In this document: piece by piece, positions 11,972 through 23,435 of the stretch
Layout: every line of letters begins with the position of its first letter
Numbering within the stretch: the stretch's first letter is position 1
Origin: Clarkia xantiana subsp. parviflora
Lineage: Eukaryota > Streptophyta > Magnoliopsida > Myrtales > Onagraceae
Length of the DNA stretch: 64,000 nt
Assembly: GCA_036873135.1 (NCBI GenBank)
Contig: JAPTYO010000008.1
Span: 35,722,819 to 35,786,818 of the forward strand
Reading direction: 5' to 3'
Position numbers and translations under genes: made by a program
Notes under the pieces: model-generated
Seen by the model: the letters and a program-made list of their open reading frames with translations, nothing else
Database searches by the model: none
What the model was told of the DNA's origin: nothing

Positions 11972-12494
11972 GGGTTAACAGGTCTTTTGGTCCATGATGT
12001 TTGACAACTTTTGGGTTCTGGTCAATAATTTTTTTTTTTACCTAATTTTGGTACCATATGTTTGCAAATTTTTTCTAGTTTTGGTCTAACCGTTACATTC
12101 CGTCCATTATTTTACATGTTCAAGTCACGTGATCCACTCTAAACTTTAAATTTAGTCCCTCTAATACTTTCATAACCTTTTTTTGTTCAATTTAGTCCCG
12201 AAGTTTCAAAATTGACCCCAATTGGACAATAGGTCCAATTGAATTTTTGAAACTTCGGGACTAAATTGAACAAAAAAAAGGTTATGAAAGTATTAGAGGG
12301 ACTAAATTGAACAAAATTGAAAGTTTAGGGTGGATCACGTGACTTGTACATGTCAAAAAATGGACGGAATGTAACGGTTAGACCAAAACTAGAAAAAATC
12401 TGCAAACATATGGTACCAAAACTAGGTAAAAAAAACATCATTGACCAAAACCCAAAAGTTGTAAAACATCATGGACCAAAAGACCTGTTAACCC
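11972..12494. mobile_element. Mutator-type foldback element with 9-bp target duplication
   Basis: A 523-bp nearly perfect inverted repeat, beginning GGGTTAACAGG and ending CCTGTTAACCC, with the fold centre near 12235. It is flanked by 9-bp direct repeats TTTTGGGAT (11963-11971 and 12495-12503). The related leader at 62271 has the empty site with one target copy. Long inverted arms with a 9-bp duplication are typical of non-autonomous Mutator-like elements. It has no ORF. Confidence 0.9.
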
Positions 12495-13313
12495 TTTTGG
12501 GATTGGTATAATTAGTGGGCTGAATTGTTGTTTATTGTTTAATATATATTTATGCATGATTAAAAATGTTGTCTTGACTGAGTCAAGCTAGCTGGATATT
12601 GCATATTGTGGGATGAGCCCTGGTTAAATATATGGAATGTGCACTAGGATAGACATGCTGTGATGGTTGGAAATGCCTAGGATTCATGTCTAGAATGCTG
12701 CATGATTGAATATAAGCGTGAATTACAAATCAGTGCCTAATGTTTAAAATTATTTTAAATTCGAAAACCAGTCGCCAAATGTGTATGTTGGATGTGAATG
12801 TTTCATGTTTGACACGTATGCTAGAATGTTGAGGATGTAGCCGCATTTGATAATTTACTTGGAAGTAGAACTATATATGCAAGCATGAGTTCCTCGGAAC
12901 ATTAGACGCATGACGCGTAAGCATGAATGTGGTTTATGTGATGAATGTTACTGGTGTATGATAATTTACATGGATAGTAGAACTATATATGCATGAGTGA
13001 ATTTATCGGAATATTTTTCCAAAATAAAAGGGCCTTGGGAAAGCCAAGATCGGGTATGCTTGTTTCAAAATTCCCGTTCCGGTAATTTGCGATTAAAACT
13101 GTTTTAAAAGACTGATCTATTGGACGGAAGACGACAATAATGTGAACTCTTTCACAGCCATCTTCCATTAGTTTACTGGTGGTCAGTTGGTTTAGATGAC
13201 TGAGGAATCATTATTTGTCAGATATCATCTTAATAGATATTTGATGTATGCAATTCTTTCTCAAAGTGTTATTGTCTCCCTGATTTTTCGTGATTATCAA
13301 AGCGTTAGTTTTC

Positions 13314-13946
13314 ATGGCTGGGTTGGTTCGCTTTTATGAGCCTCGCAATCTGGATGGCATGGATTGGGATGCATGGAGTGAATATGTAGAACTCGTTTTC
13401 GCTGAAAGTATACACAAGTGTAATGATGTGAATAAGGGCAGAACATGGGTGAATGAACAAGGCGTCCTTACATACCCTAATAAGTTGAGGAGCCTTGAAG
13501 ATCAGAGAGCTTGCAAGGTGATACTGGCAACCTTGGACAGAGAGGTTGCAGAGGACATCAAACTCAACTTAAGTAATCTTCAACTTTGGTGTGCCATTAG
13601 ACTCCGCTTCGGTAGAGGAAGGGAAGCTGAAGCCAGAGGAGTGCTATTTGAGTATGTTGCCCTTATTTCCCAAGATGCAGGTGTAAAACCCACATCAGAT
13701 CTTACGAACGAGAGATCGAATTGGAGAAAGATACTCAGTATTGCACAGAGGTACCCTCTTTCATGGTTGGCTGACGACAACGGACTTGGTTACTTGATTG
13801 AATCAATTAAGTTTATCACGGTCCTGTTTATTGAAAGCAAACAAAGGAAACCAGAGGGTTCTTTTGTGCTTCACCGCAAGAGATCATGGGATGATACAGA
13901 GGAAACGGGATCATCATTTTGGTCCTCAAAGGAACATCCGGTGTGA
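13314..13946 (+). CDS. ORF-X: stand-alone diverged Copia gag-like protein, 210 aa
   Basis: An intact 210-codon ORF where gag should lie in the family B unit. I infer a strongly diverged Copia gag. The N-terminal Leu-Asp-Gly-x-x-x-Asp-Ala-Trp-Ser (residues 13-22) resembles the gag N-terminal motif around an Asn-Tyr-x-x-Trp core. Residues 90-100 (Gln-Leu-Trp-Cys-Ala-x-Arg-Leu-Arg-Phe-Gly) fall where gag has its Ile-Trp-Asp-Ala-Leu-x-x-x-Tyr-Gly. There is no zinc knuckle, protease motif, signal peptide or membrane segment. Translation could also start at an in-frame non-ATG codon upstream, but the homologous frame at 63097 shares this ATG. It ends at TGA and is followed by the noncoding spacer. 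The nearby pol remnant is decayed, so any function would be as a supplied or competing gag. A captured host gene cannot be excluded. Confidence 0.55.
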   Translation: MAGLVRFYEPRNLDGMDWDAWSEYVELVFAESIHKCNDVNKGRTWVNEQGVLTYPNKLRSLEDQRACKVILATLDREVAEDIKLNLSNLQLWCAIRLRFGRGREAEARGVLFEYVALISQDAGVKPTSDLTNERSNWRKILSIAQRYPLSWLADDNGLGYLIESIKFITVLFIESKQRKPEGSFVLHRKRSWDDTEETGSSFWSSKEHPV

Positions 13947-15020
13947 TAAACATTAGTGATAAAAGAACAATAAATGTCTCTTTTATGTCCTCCTAATGCT
14001 CTACCTTTATCTCTTAAAGCTTCGTAGATGATCAGGAATTTATGCCATTGTGGTTATTTCTCTTACTGTTCATTTTATTTGTTTGAATTATGGTTATTTT
14101 TATTGTTTCGGATTTATTGAATAAAGTAGTTACCATTCGATCCGAAATGAGTTATGCTTATCAAGATTAATCGACTCGGCTAGAAACGAGATTGATCCGA
14201 AATCTAAGCAAACCGAAGCAATAAGGCTATTGAATAGCCGAATCAAACAACTCCATACATTTTATCCTACATCTAATTCTTTGAGTAAAATCAAAATGCC
14301 ATTAAAATCCATTGATTGTGTAGTTCTAAGAACGAACCGGTTATAAATCTGTCTTTATTATTAAGTACTCCATTGAACGAAATAATATGTAATGATGATC
14401 ATGTGAGAAACCGATTGGATTAAATTGAATTAAATTTAGAAATGAAACGATTCACCCTAGGATTAAAACTAAGGTGAATATCGCTACGCGCAAGTGGTGA
14501 AGTGCTGAATTTTCGTTTGCATTCCTTTGGAAAAAAAACTTATTTATACCATTTACATCGGTACGAAGTAGGCTTCGAAGCTTCCACGACCCTGTAAAAG
14601 TATCAGCTAACACATAGGGTGAAAACCCAAGATGCTCAGTACAAAGATGGGATGAAATTCCTGAGATAAGTTTTGCAACGAAGAAGGATGGAGTCAGTTA
14701 AACGATTTTCCTTCCAAACGCCTTGAACGATTAGTCAGGCTAGGCATTAAATCAATTATAACACACTTCAAGAAGCAAAGTTCAAGAACATAATGTTAGA
14801 GTTACTCTATCAGGTGTTCCCTAAGGGATGAAAAAGATGATTCACATGTATGTAAATTGTGTTCCAATAAAATAGGTAAGACACACCGCCATAAAAGCTA
14901 AAAGATGATGATGAGTTAAATCATGTCATCACGCGACATTAGATTGCGCATTAACGCGTATATAGGACAAGAGTACGTGATCTACTCTTAGAAAATACTT
15001 GTTTAAAGCTTCGGAAAATG
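13947..15020 (+). other. Family B noncoding spacer, copy 2
   Basis: About 1.1 kb with no supportable gene, collinear with 5892-7090. It occupies the place of protease and most of integrase. Conserved blocks include TTATTGAATAAAGTAG (near 14117) and AGTACTCCATTGAA (near 14364). Confidence 0.6.
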
Positions 15021-17240
15021 GGGTCGTGGTCGAACATGAGCTATTACATCACTAGAGGGTGAATATTCCAAATGCATGGAAAGTCTAAATCTATGTAGTC
15101 ATGATCAAAACAGAGCAGGAATCACTGACAATCAGATCCCACTTAATTTGAGTGGGAGAGAGATTTGAACCTGCAACTCAAGTGAATGACATGGTAAATG
15201 AGAATGGGAACATTTTCATAATAAATCCAGTGGGAGGAATAAACCTTACCACACGAAATCACTGTTGTTGTTGAAACGAATCAAATTGAACCTGATGGTC
15301 ATATTGCTGAACCAAGAAAGCCACAACTGCCTCGACTACCCATTTTTTCCAGTGGGAGTGATACCCATCGTTTCCAGTAGGAGTGATCCGACCAGACTTG
15401 GTTCCAAATCCTAGTGATTAAGGAATTCATCTCTGAAGTTAAACCCTGAGACCGAGAGGTTGTCAAAGGAGAGTTGATGGTAAAGGTTCAAGCACTGCTC
15501 TTATTCCCAAAGGAAACGATGCTCCGATAAGAAGCATTGTTCCGAGTGGGAGAATTGTTCCCAATAGAAGTGATGCTACGATAAGAAGCATTATTCCGAG
15601 TGGGAGGAATGATCAGACTCTAGATGGGATTAATCAAGCCTAGACGAAAGTCAAAGGCATCGAACTACTCCAAGAAGTATCCCATCGAGTAAGGTGAAAA
15701 CCTCGATATAACAACTGTTGGCAAGCATTGGAAAGACCTCAAGTGGATAAATGGAGGAATATAATAAAAGATAGAGGTCGCCTAAATGAAATTATAGTAT
15801 ATAGTTGATTTACCTGCTAACCACAGGGGCACAAGGATACGGTGAGTCCTGAAAGAAGGCTCACCACTGACGGAAAAGGTCTGGAGGTGCTAAACCCGAC
15901 TTGATGCGAAAGGATATACCCATTTCACGGAGTTGACTTTGACAAAACAAACTCACTGTATGTGCATGAAACCAGGGTTAGGGCCAGTCATGGTCCTGGT
16001 CGCAAGTCTCGATCTCGAGCTACACCAAATGAATGTTAAGACCACATTCCTCCACGGAAACCTTGAGGAAGAGATCTACATGGAGCAACCGAAGGGTTTC
16101 ATTACTCCTGGTAACGAACGTAAAGTTTGTAAACTCCAAAGGTTCATCTACGGTCTTAAACAGTCGTCTCGGCAATGGTACCGCAGATTCCACGAGGAAC
16201 TCGTAGGAAACGGATTCGTGAATCTTCACGAGGATCCATGCGTGTATTATAAGACCTCCGGGTCTAAGTATGTCATCTTAACCTTATACGTGGATGACAT
16301 ACTCATTGCCGCAAACGATGTGAGTTTTATGAACAAGTCAAATTCATGGTTGGCATCTGCATTTGAGATGAAAGGCATGGGAAAGGCCACGTACACCTTG
16401 GGCGTTATAATTACTAGAGATCGGGCTACCCGGAAATTATGTTTATCTTAAGAAGCTTATATCAACAAACTGTTGAAAAGATTCAGATTATAGGATGCCA
16501 AACTCGTGGATACGCTGGTGGTGTTTGGGTGCGCACTGCTAAAAACGTGATGGCCCCAAGAACCTGGCAGAGTGTGAACAGATGAAGGGTGCAGAGTATT
16601 TAAGCATGGTCGGTAGATTGATGCACGCCATGCAATGCACCCGTCCGAATATCTGTTACGTCGTGGGCCTAGTAGCACGTTTCCAATCAGATTCTTGCTA
16701 TCAACATTTAAAGGTTGTAAAACGAATTATTCGTTATCTGAAAGGTACTGCCGACTACGCACTGTGCTATGAGGGCGGGAAGTTAGAATTGACCGGTTAC
16801 AGTGACGCCGACCATGGTGGCGATCTGGATGATCGTAAGTCCACCACAGGATGAGTGTTTCTCCTTGCTAATGCCTTCATTTCATTGACGAGCAAGAAAC
16901 AAACATGTGTCGCGCTGTCCACGATGGAATCGGAATTCGTAGCTCTCTCAAAGAACGCACAGGAAGCGGTCTGGCTGAAAAGGCTTCTTAGTGCACTGCT
17001 TGATGATGACGTTGGAAGTAAACCTGTGAAGGTATTCTCTGACAGTCAGGCAGCCATTGCGGCAGTAAGAATCCGAAGTACCATAGTAGGACCAAACACA
17101 TTGATGTGAAATATTTTTATGCTAAATCTATTGTAGAAGACAATATAATTACTATGGAATACTTATCCATGATTGCGGACCCATTAACTAAACCACTACG
17201 CAGGGAGACATTCGTAAGCATATAAAACAGCTTGGATTGC
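15021..17240 (+). pseudogene. Family B pol remnant, copy 2 (integrase tail, RT, RNase H)
   Basis: The first third (15021-15930) is so damaged that the integrase tail, linker and RT start are recognisable only by comparison with B4 (24640-25510). From 15933 the RT is readable: a Glu-Leu-His-Gln-Met-like segment with Asn replacing Asp, Met-Glu-Gln-Pro, and YVDD at 16287-16298. A stop follows at 16449-16451. A later frame (16582-17109) covers the end of RT and RNase H, with a TGA near 16852-16854 and a frameshift near 17070. The final Ala-Asp-Pro-Leu-Thr-Lys-Pro-Leu segment survives near 17175-17205. Inactive. Confidence 0.85.
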
Positions 17241-18377
17241 GTAGGGTTTAGAAGTGGCATGTATCTGGGATAACATTTTGATATTAGAAAGTTACATTTT
17301 GTAAGCGAAAGAATTGCAACTGAGTTTATGATCAATCGACGTCATAATGTATTGATTACATCAAATTTTCGGTCTATAAACTAAGTCGTAAGATGACGCA
17401 ATCATCTGCCAAAACTATATCGAATGTGGGCCTTGCCTCGTAACACGGGTACGGTCGTCTTGCGGTGGAGGGAGGCCTCTACTAAGCAAGGCTGGCTAAG
17501 AATCAGGGGGATAAACCTGATTACGCAGAACGATCATCTAGTGTCGAAGTAACTCGACATGAACTTCATTTTCCAGATCGCCTCGATGAACTTTGTTCGT
17601 CATTAATCCACATTCTGGGCGAGATGAGAGTCTGCGATAGCATGATTTGACATGTCCCATTCCTTTGAACTTAAACGTTCAGGTTTTCTATCGACGCGTG
17701 CTTCATACTACGCGTGCCACGTCCGACCACGGGGTCACAGCTCGGTTGTGCTAGGAAAGAATCTTCGTGATTCTGGCGGGCGCAAACTTCTTCGCCTCGA
17801 GCGTGTGATTGATCCCGGGAGCCTTATGAAGAGGCACCCAAAGTATCCTCACGGACTCAAAACTCATATCTAAGGTCAGGCTCAATGTTCGCTTCCCGTC
17901 TTACGAGTGTAGTGCTGAACAAAAACGCCCAGTGAGCACGTATTTGGAAACCGGTTGGGTTTGATTGAGGATATGAGCGATGGGGATGGTCAAGTTCACC
18001 TGTAATTCACTGACTCTTGTATTCACTAGGTGGCCACCGGATATTAGTTGAAGATTGTGAATACTTGTAAGGATGCCTTTGAGAAGTGTTCCTATGAGGA
18101 AACTAGGCAAAAGGAGAATTATCAGTTAACCTAGGATACATCGTGTTATAAATGTTGTTTATTACATGTTGATTGGAGAAAAGGGAATCAACGTTCCGCG
18201 GGCACTACAACACTCCTAAAAGATGAGTAGCACGATGCCCATTGTGTCCGTCGTTCGCACGACAAACCTCGTATGAACTATTCGGAAACAAAGGACAAGA
18301 TCGAAGGAGTGAAATGTTGATGCAGATTTGGACGACAATACATTAACAGGCACCCTCCCATTTCGGCGAGTGGGAGC
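17241..18377 (+). other. Family B 3' noncoding block, copy 2
   Basis: Collinear with 9144-10249 and 26791-27870, and closer to the latter. Landmarks include GGTCTATAAACT, GGTGGCCACCGG and CGCGGGC-CTACAACAC. No supportable gene. It ends in a GAGTGGGAGC purine stretch next to the LTR. Confidence 0.7.
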
Positions 18378-18964
18378 TGTAAGCATATGGTGATGGGCGC
18401 CGTAAATGGAAGCCCGTTATATGTATATGTTACCTAAGTTAATTGGGTACATGTCACTTTAGGAAATTGGGCCAGACCCAAATCCCAAATGACATGAGAG
18501 GCCCAAAATTGGGCCTCCCTATACAAGCATGGCCGGCCGAAATTTAGGTGGGGGTAAAGTGGATTACTCCTCCTATATATTTGGGGAGTTAGGGGTTTTA
18601 TTAGGGTTAATAACAATTCCCTTCAAGTAGTGTTTTGAGAAAAGCCCTTCCCCCAGAGACACCATATTCGGCCGAACCATAAATCAACCAAGGGCGTGCC
18701 AACTTGCTTTCGAGCAAACACTTCAAAAATCTGTCCCTCGCCAAGAATCGATCAGAGGCTTTGCTGTGAAGAATATACCACGTAGGGCTTCATTCACAAG
18801 AACCCCTACGGGTGACGACCGGAGAATCGTGAACTCCTTCCTGCAAAGATCTTGGGACTACGGACAACTGTAGAGGTATGTGCGAATCTTCTGCTGCGTA
18901 ATTTCGATTAGTAACATGTACCATGGTTTTAGTTTCCGTAGTGATTAATCCCCGTAATCTAACA
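18378..18964 (+). repeat. Family B LTR, subfamily 2 (587 bp)
   Basis: LTR from TGTAAGCATATGG to CCCCGTAATCTAACA. It differs strongly from the LTR at 10250 in its middle part and resembles the partial LTR at 27871-28314. The two LTRs bounding the copy 2 unit are therefore not a recent identical pair. A TATATATTTG TATA box lies near 18575. Confidence 0.85.
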
Positions 18965-20495
<1,531 letters not shown>

Positions 20496-20711
20496 CTAAG
20501 GGCTAACAGAGAACCTCATGCGAAGATCGTCGACGAATTCCAAGGTAGCATTTACTGGAGAAGTATTTGTCCAATGAACAAGCACATGCGTTGCAGCCTT
20601 AGTACGATGACGAACTTGACGCTTGTCCAACACAGCTAACGGAAAAACAATCTCAGTGAAAAACTGGGTGGAATTTGGCAGATGCAGAAAACTCCAACAG
20701 ACACGCCACAA
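20496..20711 (-). pseudogene. Ty3/gypsy C-terminal chromodomain remnant
   Basis: Reading leftward, the frame ends with a chromodomain-like tail: Pro-Leu-Ala-Val-Leu-Asp-Lys-Arg-Gln-Val-Arg, then Val-Leu-Val-His-Trp-Thr-Asn, then Ala-Thr-Leu-Glu-Phe-Val-Asp-Asp-Leu, closing at TAG. That order (Val-Leu-x-x-Arg, Leu-Val-x-Trp, Ala-Thr-Trp-Glu) is the usual C-terminus of chromovirus gypsy polyproteins; here the usual Trp of the last block is Leu. Only about 50 codons are convincing. Integrase and everything upstream are gone, cut by the half foldback element from 20736. Confidence 0.7.
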
Positions 20712-20735
20712 AACTGATCTTCCTTAATACCTTAA

Positions 20736-21165
20736 GGGTGAAAGGTACTTTTCACACCACATGTTTGACCGAATGTGTCTTTTAGTACTATATGTTTGGT
20801 TTTGTATACTTTTGGTACCAAATGTTTGAAAAAAATTAGCTTTTGGTACATCTGTTAGTTGGCCGTTAAATGACATGTGCAAGTAACGTGACTGACCCTA
20901 AACTTTTTATTTTGTTCAATTTAGTCCCTCAAATATATTCCTAACTTTTATTTTGTTTAATTTAGTCCTACATTTCAAAATTGAACCCAATAGAACCCAA
21001 TTGACCTAGTCGGATCTAGCTTGGGGCTAGGTCCAACCATGGGTCAAGGTTGGCTGGGTCTGGCGACTCCGACCTAGGGTCGGGCCTAGCCCTAGGCTAG
21101 GTCCTGCTAGGTCAATTGGGTTCTAGCCCCAATTGGGTCCGGCTAGGTCAATTGGGTTCGAGTAA
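20736..21165. mobile_element. Half of a Mutator-type foldback element
   Basis: The left arm resembles that of the element at 11972: GGGTGAAAGGT near the edge, TTTGGTACCAAATGTTTG, then TTCAATTTAGTCCC-like blocks. A GC-rich palindromic centre follows (21000-21165, repeated GGCTAGGTC/GACCTAG words). The matching right arm is absent, and the sequence changes at about 21166 to a family B pol remnant. The element is truncated. Confidence 0.65.
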
Positions 21166-23180
21166 ATGAGAATGGAAACATTTTCATAGTAAATCCAGTG
21201 TGAGGAGTCAATTCAACCACAGAGATCATAGTTGCTCCTGGTGCGAATCAAGTAGTAACTGATAATCCAGTTGCTGAACCGTTGGATGAAAATCCTATAA
21301 TTCCTCAACTACCTGTTGGCGAAAATGGGAATGGGACAAACAACTTGGTTCCTGGTACGAGTAACCATGGAATTCATCTAGGAGGTAGAATCTCGAGACC
21401 AAGAGGTCGTCCAATAAAGGTTGTAGGATAAGGTTCCAGTAACGCCCTGGTTCCAAGTGAGAGTATTGTTCCGAGTGGGAGCATTGTTCCTAGTGGGAGC
21501 GTAGTTCAAGATGTGAATAACGAGCCTAGACGTAGTCAAAGGCAGAGAACTTCTCCCAAGAAGTATCTATTCGAGAAGGGTGAGTTATTCCAAACTTCAG
21601 TTGATGAACTGGTAACGGTTCAACAAGCTCTAGAAGGTCCTCAAGTGAAGGAATGGAGGAAAGCAATGGAGGAAGAGATCACCGCAATAGAAGCCAATTC
21701 ATTTTGGACGTTAGTTGATTTGCATGATAACCACAGAGCAATCGAGGCTAAGTGGGTTCTTAAACTGAAACTCACTACTGATAAAAATGTTGAGTGGTAC
21801 AAAGCTCGACTTGTCGAGAAAGGATATACCCAACTCAACATAGTGGACTTTGATGAGACTTATTCACCGACTGTGCATTACACCAAAGTCCGTGCCGTTT
21901 TGGCCTTGATTGCTAGCCTCCATCTCGAGCTGCACCAGATGGATGTTAAGACTACCTTCCTTCGTGGAAACTTGGAGGAAAGGATCTACATGGAGCAACC
22001 AAAGGGTTTCTTATCCCCTAGAAACAAACATAAAGTTTGTAAGCTCAAAAGATCTATCTCTGGTCTTAAACAATCGTCCCAGCAATGGTACCGCAGGTTC
22101 CACGAGAAAATCGTGGGTAACGGATTCGTGAATCTTCACAAGGATCCATGCATGTACACGAAGACCTCAGGGTAAAAGTATGTTATCTTGACGTTATATG
22201 TCGATGACATTCTTATTGCCGCGAACGATATGAGTTATTTGAAGAAGTCGGAGTCCTTGTTAGCATTTGTATTTTAGATGAAGGACATGGACGATGTCAA
22301 TTACATCTTGGGCATTAAAATTGTTAGAGATCATCGTTATTGTAAATTATGTCTTTCTCAGGAAGGCTATATCAACAAGATGTTGAGAAGGTACAATCTC
22401 TATGATGCTAAACCTGTGGAAATACCGGCTGTATGGGTGTGCGCTGCGAAGCGTGATGGCCCAAAGAACCTGGTAGAGCGTGAACATATGAAAAGTGCAG
22501 AGTACCTCGTTATGGTAGGAAGTCTGTTGTACGCGATGTAATGCACTCGTCCAAATATCTGTTACGCTGTGGGAATAGTAGCGTGTTTCCAATCAAACCC
22601 CGGTAATCAACATTTAAAAGCCGTCAAAAGAATTATGAGATATCTGAAAGGTACGGCAGACTACGAACTGTGCTATGAGAAAAGTAAGCTTGAATTGATT
22701 GGATATAGTGACGCCGACCATGGTGGTGATCTAGATGATCGTAAGTCCACCTCGGGAGGAGCGTTTATCCTTGCCAATGCTGTCATCTCTTGGATGAGCA
22801 AGAAGCAGTCATATGTCACGTTGTCAACTATGGAATCCAAAATCGTAGCTCTCTCAAAGAATGTACAGGAGGATGTCTGGTTAAAGAGACTAATGACCGC
22901 CTTGCTTGACGTCGAGGAGGGGAGTAAGCCTTTGTGCATTTACTCTGACAGTCAGGCAGTTATAGGGGCAGTCAAGAATCCTAAGTACCATAGTAGGAAA
23001 AAGCACATTGATATAAAATACAGCTATGTGAAGAGTTTGGTAGAGGACAAGATGATCACAGTTGAATTCATGCCTTCAGAAAATATGGTTGCAGATCCAT
23101 TGACCAAACCATTACGCAGAGATGTTTTCAAAAAGCACGTAAAACTGCTTGGCCTGCGTAGGAAATTGAAAGGCTTGTAA
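21166..23180 (+). pseudogene. Family B pol remnant, copy 3 (linker, RT, RNase H)
   Basis: Starts in the proline/serine-rich linker. From 21513 to 23180 RT and RNase H lie in one frame, broken only by three nonsense codons: TAA at 22173-22175, TAG at 22275-22277 and TAA at 22539-22541. Landmarks are Met-Asp-Val-Lys-Thr (near 21940), Met-Glu-Gln-Pro, YVDD at 22197-22208, an RNase H Asp-Ala-Asp-His-Gly-Gly near 22710 and the Ala-Asp-Pro-Leu-Thr-Lys-Pro-Leu end. Gag, protease and integrase are missing; the left edge abuts the half foldback element. This is the least damaged RNase H in family B. The chain still cannot be made whole. Confidence 0.88.
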
Positions 23181-23435
23181 TGAGTGACAGTAACATTTTT
23201 AGATTTGAAGTAACTTTTGAATAAAATAATTGATTGATTTTATGATATTTACGATGTCATAATGGCAAAATTACATTGGACGTATGGTCTATAAACTAGT
23301 CGTTAGATCGTAAAACCTCCTAATAAAATATGTCGAATTTGGACCCTGTCTCGTTACACGGGCACGGTCGTCTTGATGTAAGGAAAACCTCAGCCATATC
23401 AAGACCGGCTAAAAGCCATGGTATTTTGAAAGATA
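23181..23435 (+). other. Truncated family B 3' noncoding block, copy 3
   Basis: The first ~250 bases of the 3' block (GGTCTATAAACT near 23288). It then jumps without an LTR into the protease coding sequence of the next copy at about 23436, a deletion or recombination junction. Confidence 0.65.

Larger units (their letters stand above)
10825..13313 (+). other. Family B leader, copy 2
   Basis: Long untranslated leader, collinear with 51266-53217 and with 55262-63096 (once A3 is removed). The primer-binding site and first bases are deleted. It contains AT-rich stretches (11100-11400), a degenerate accGAACCGG repeat tract (11540-11830) and the inserted foldback element at 11972-12494. The final 300 bases are close to 90% alike with 62800-63096. 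No long ORF. Confidence 0.7.

Noticed and set aside
17652..17873. 73-codon plus-strand frame in the 3' block
   Set aside because: Not conserved in the other copies of the block, which have stops in this phase.
10250..18964. A simple intact family B element bounded by these two LTRs
   Set aside because: The two LTRs belong to different subfamilies, the primer-binding site is missing and no target duplication was found, so the unit is a recombinant and not a clean insertion.
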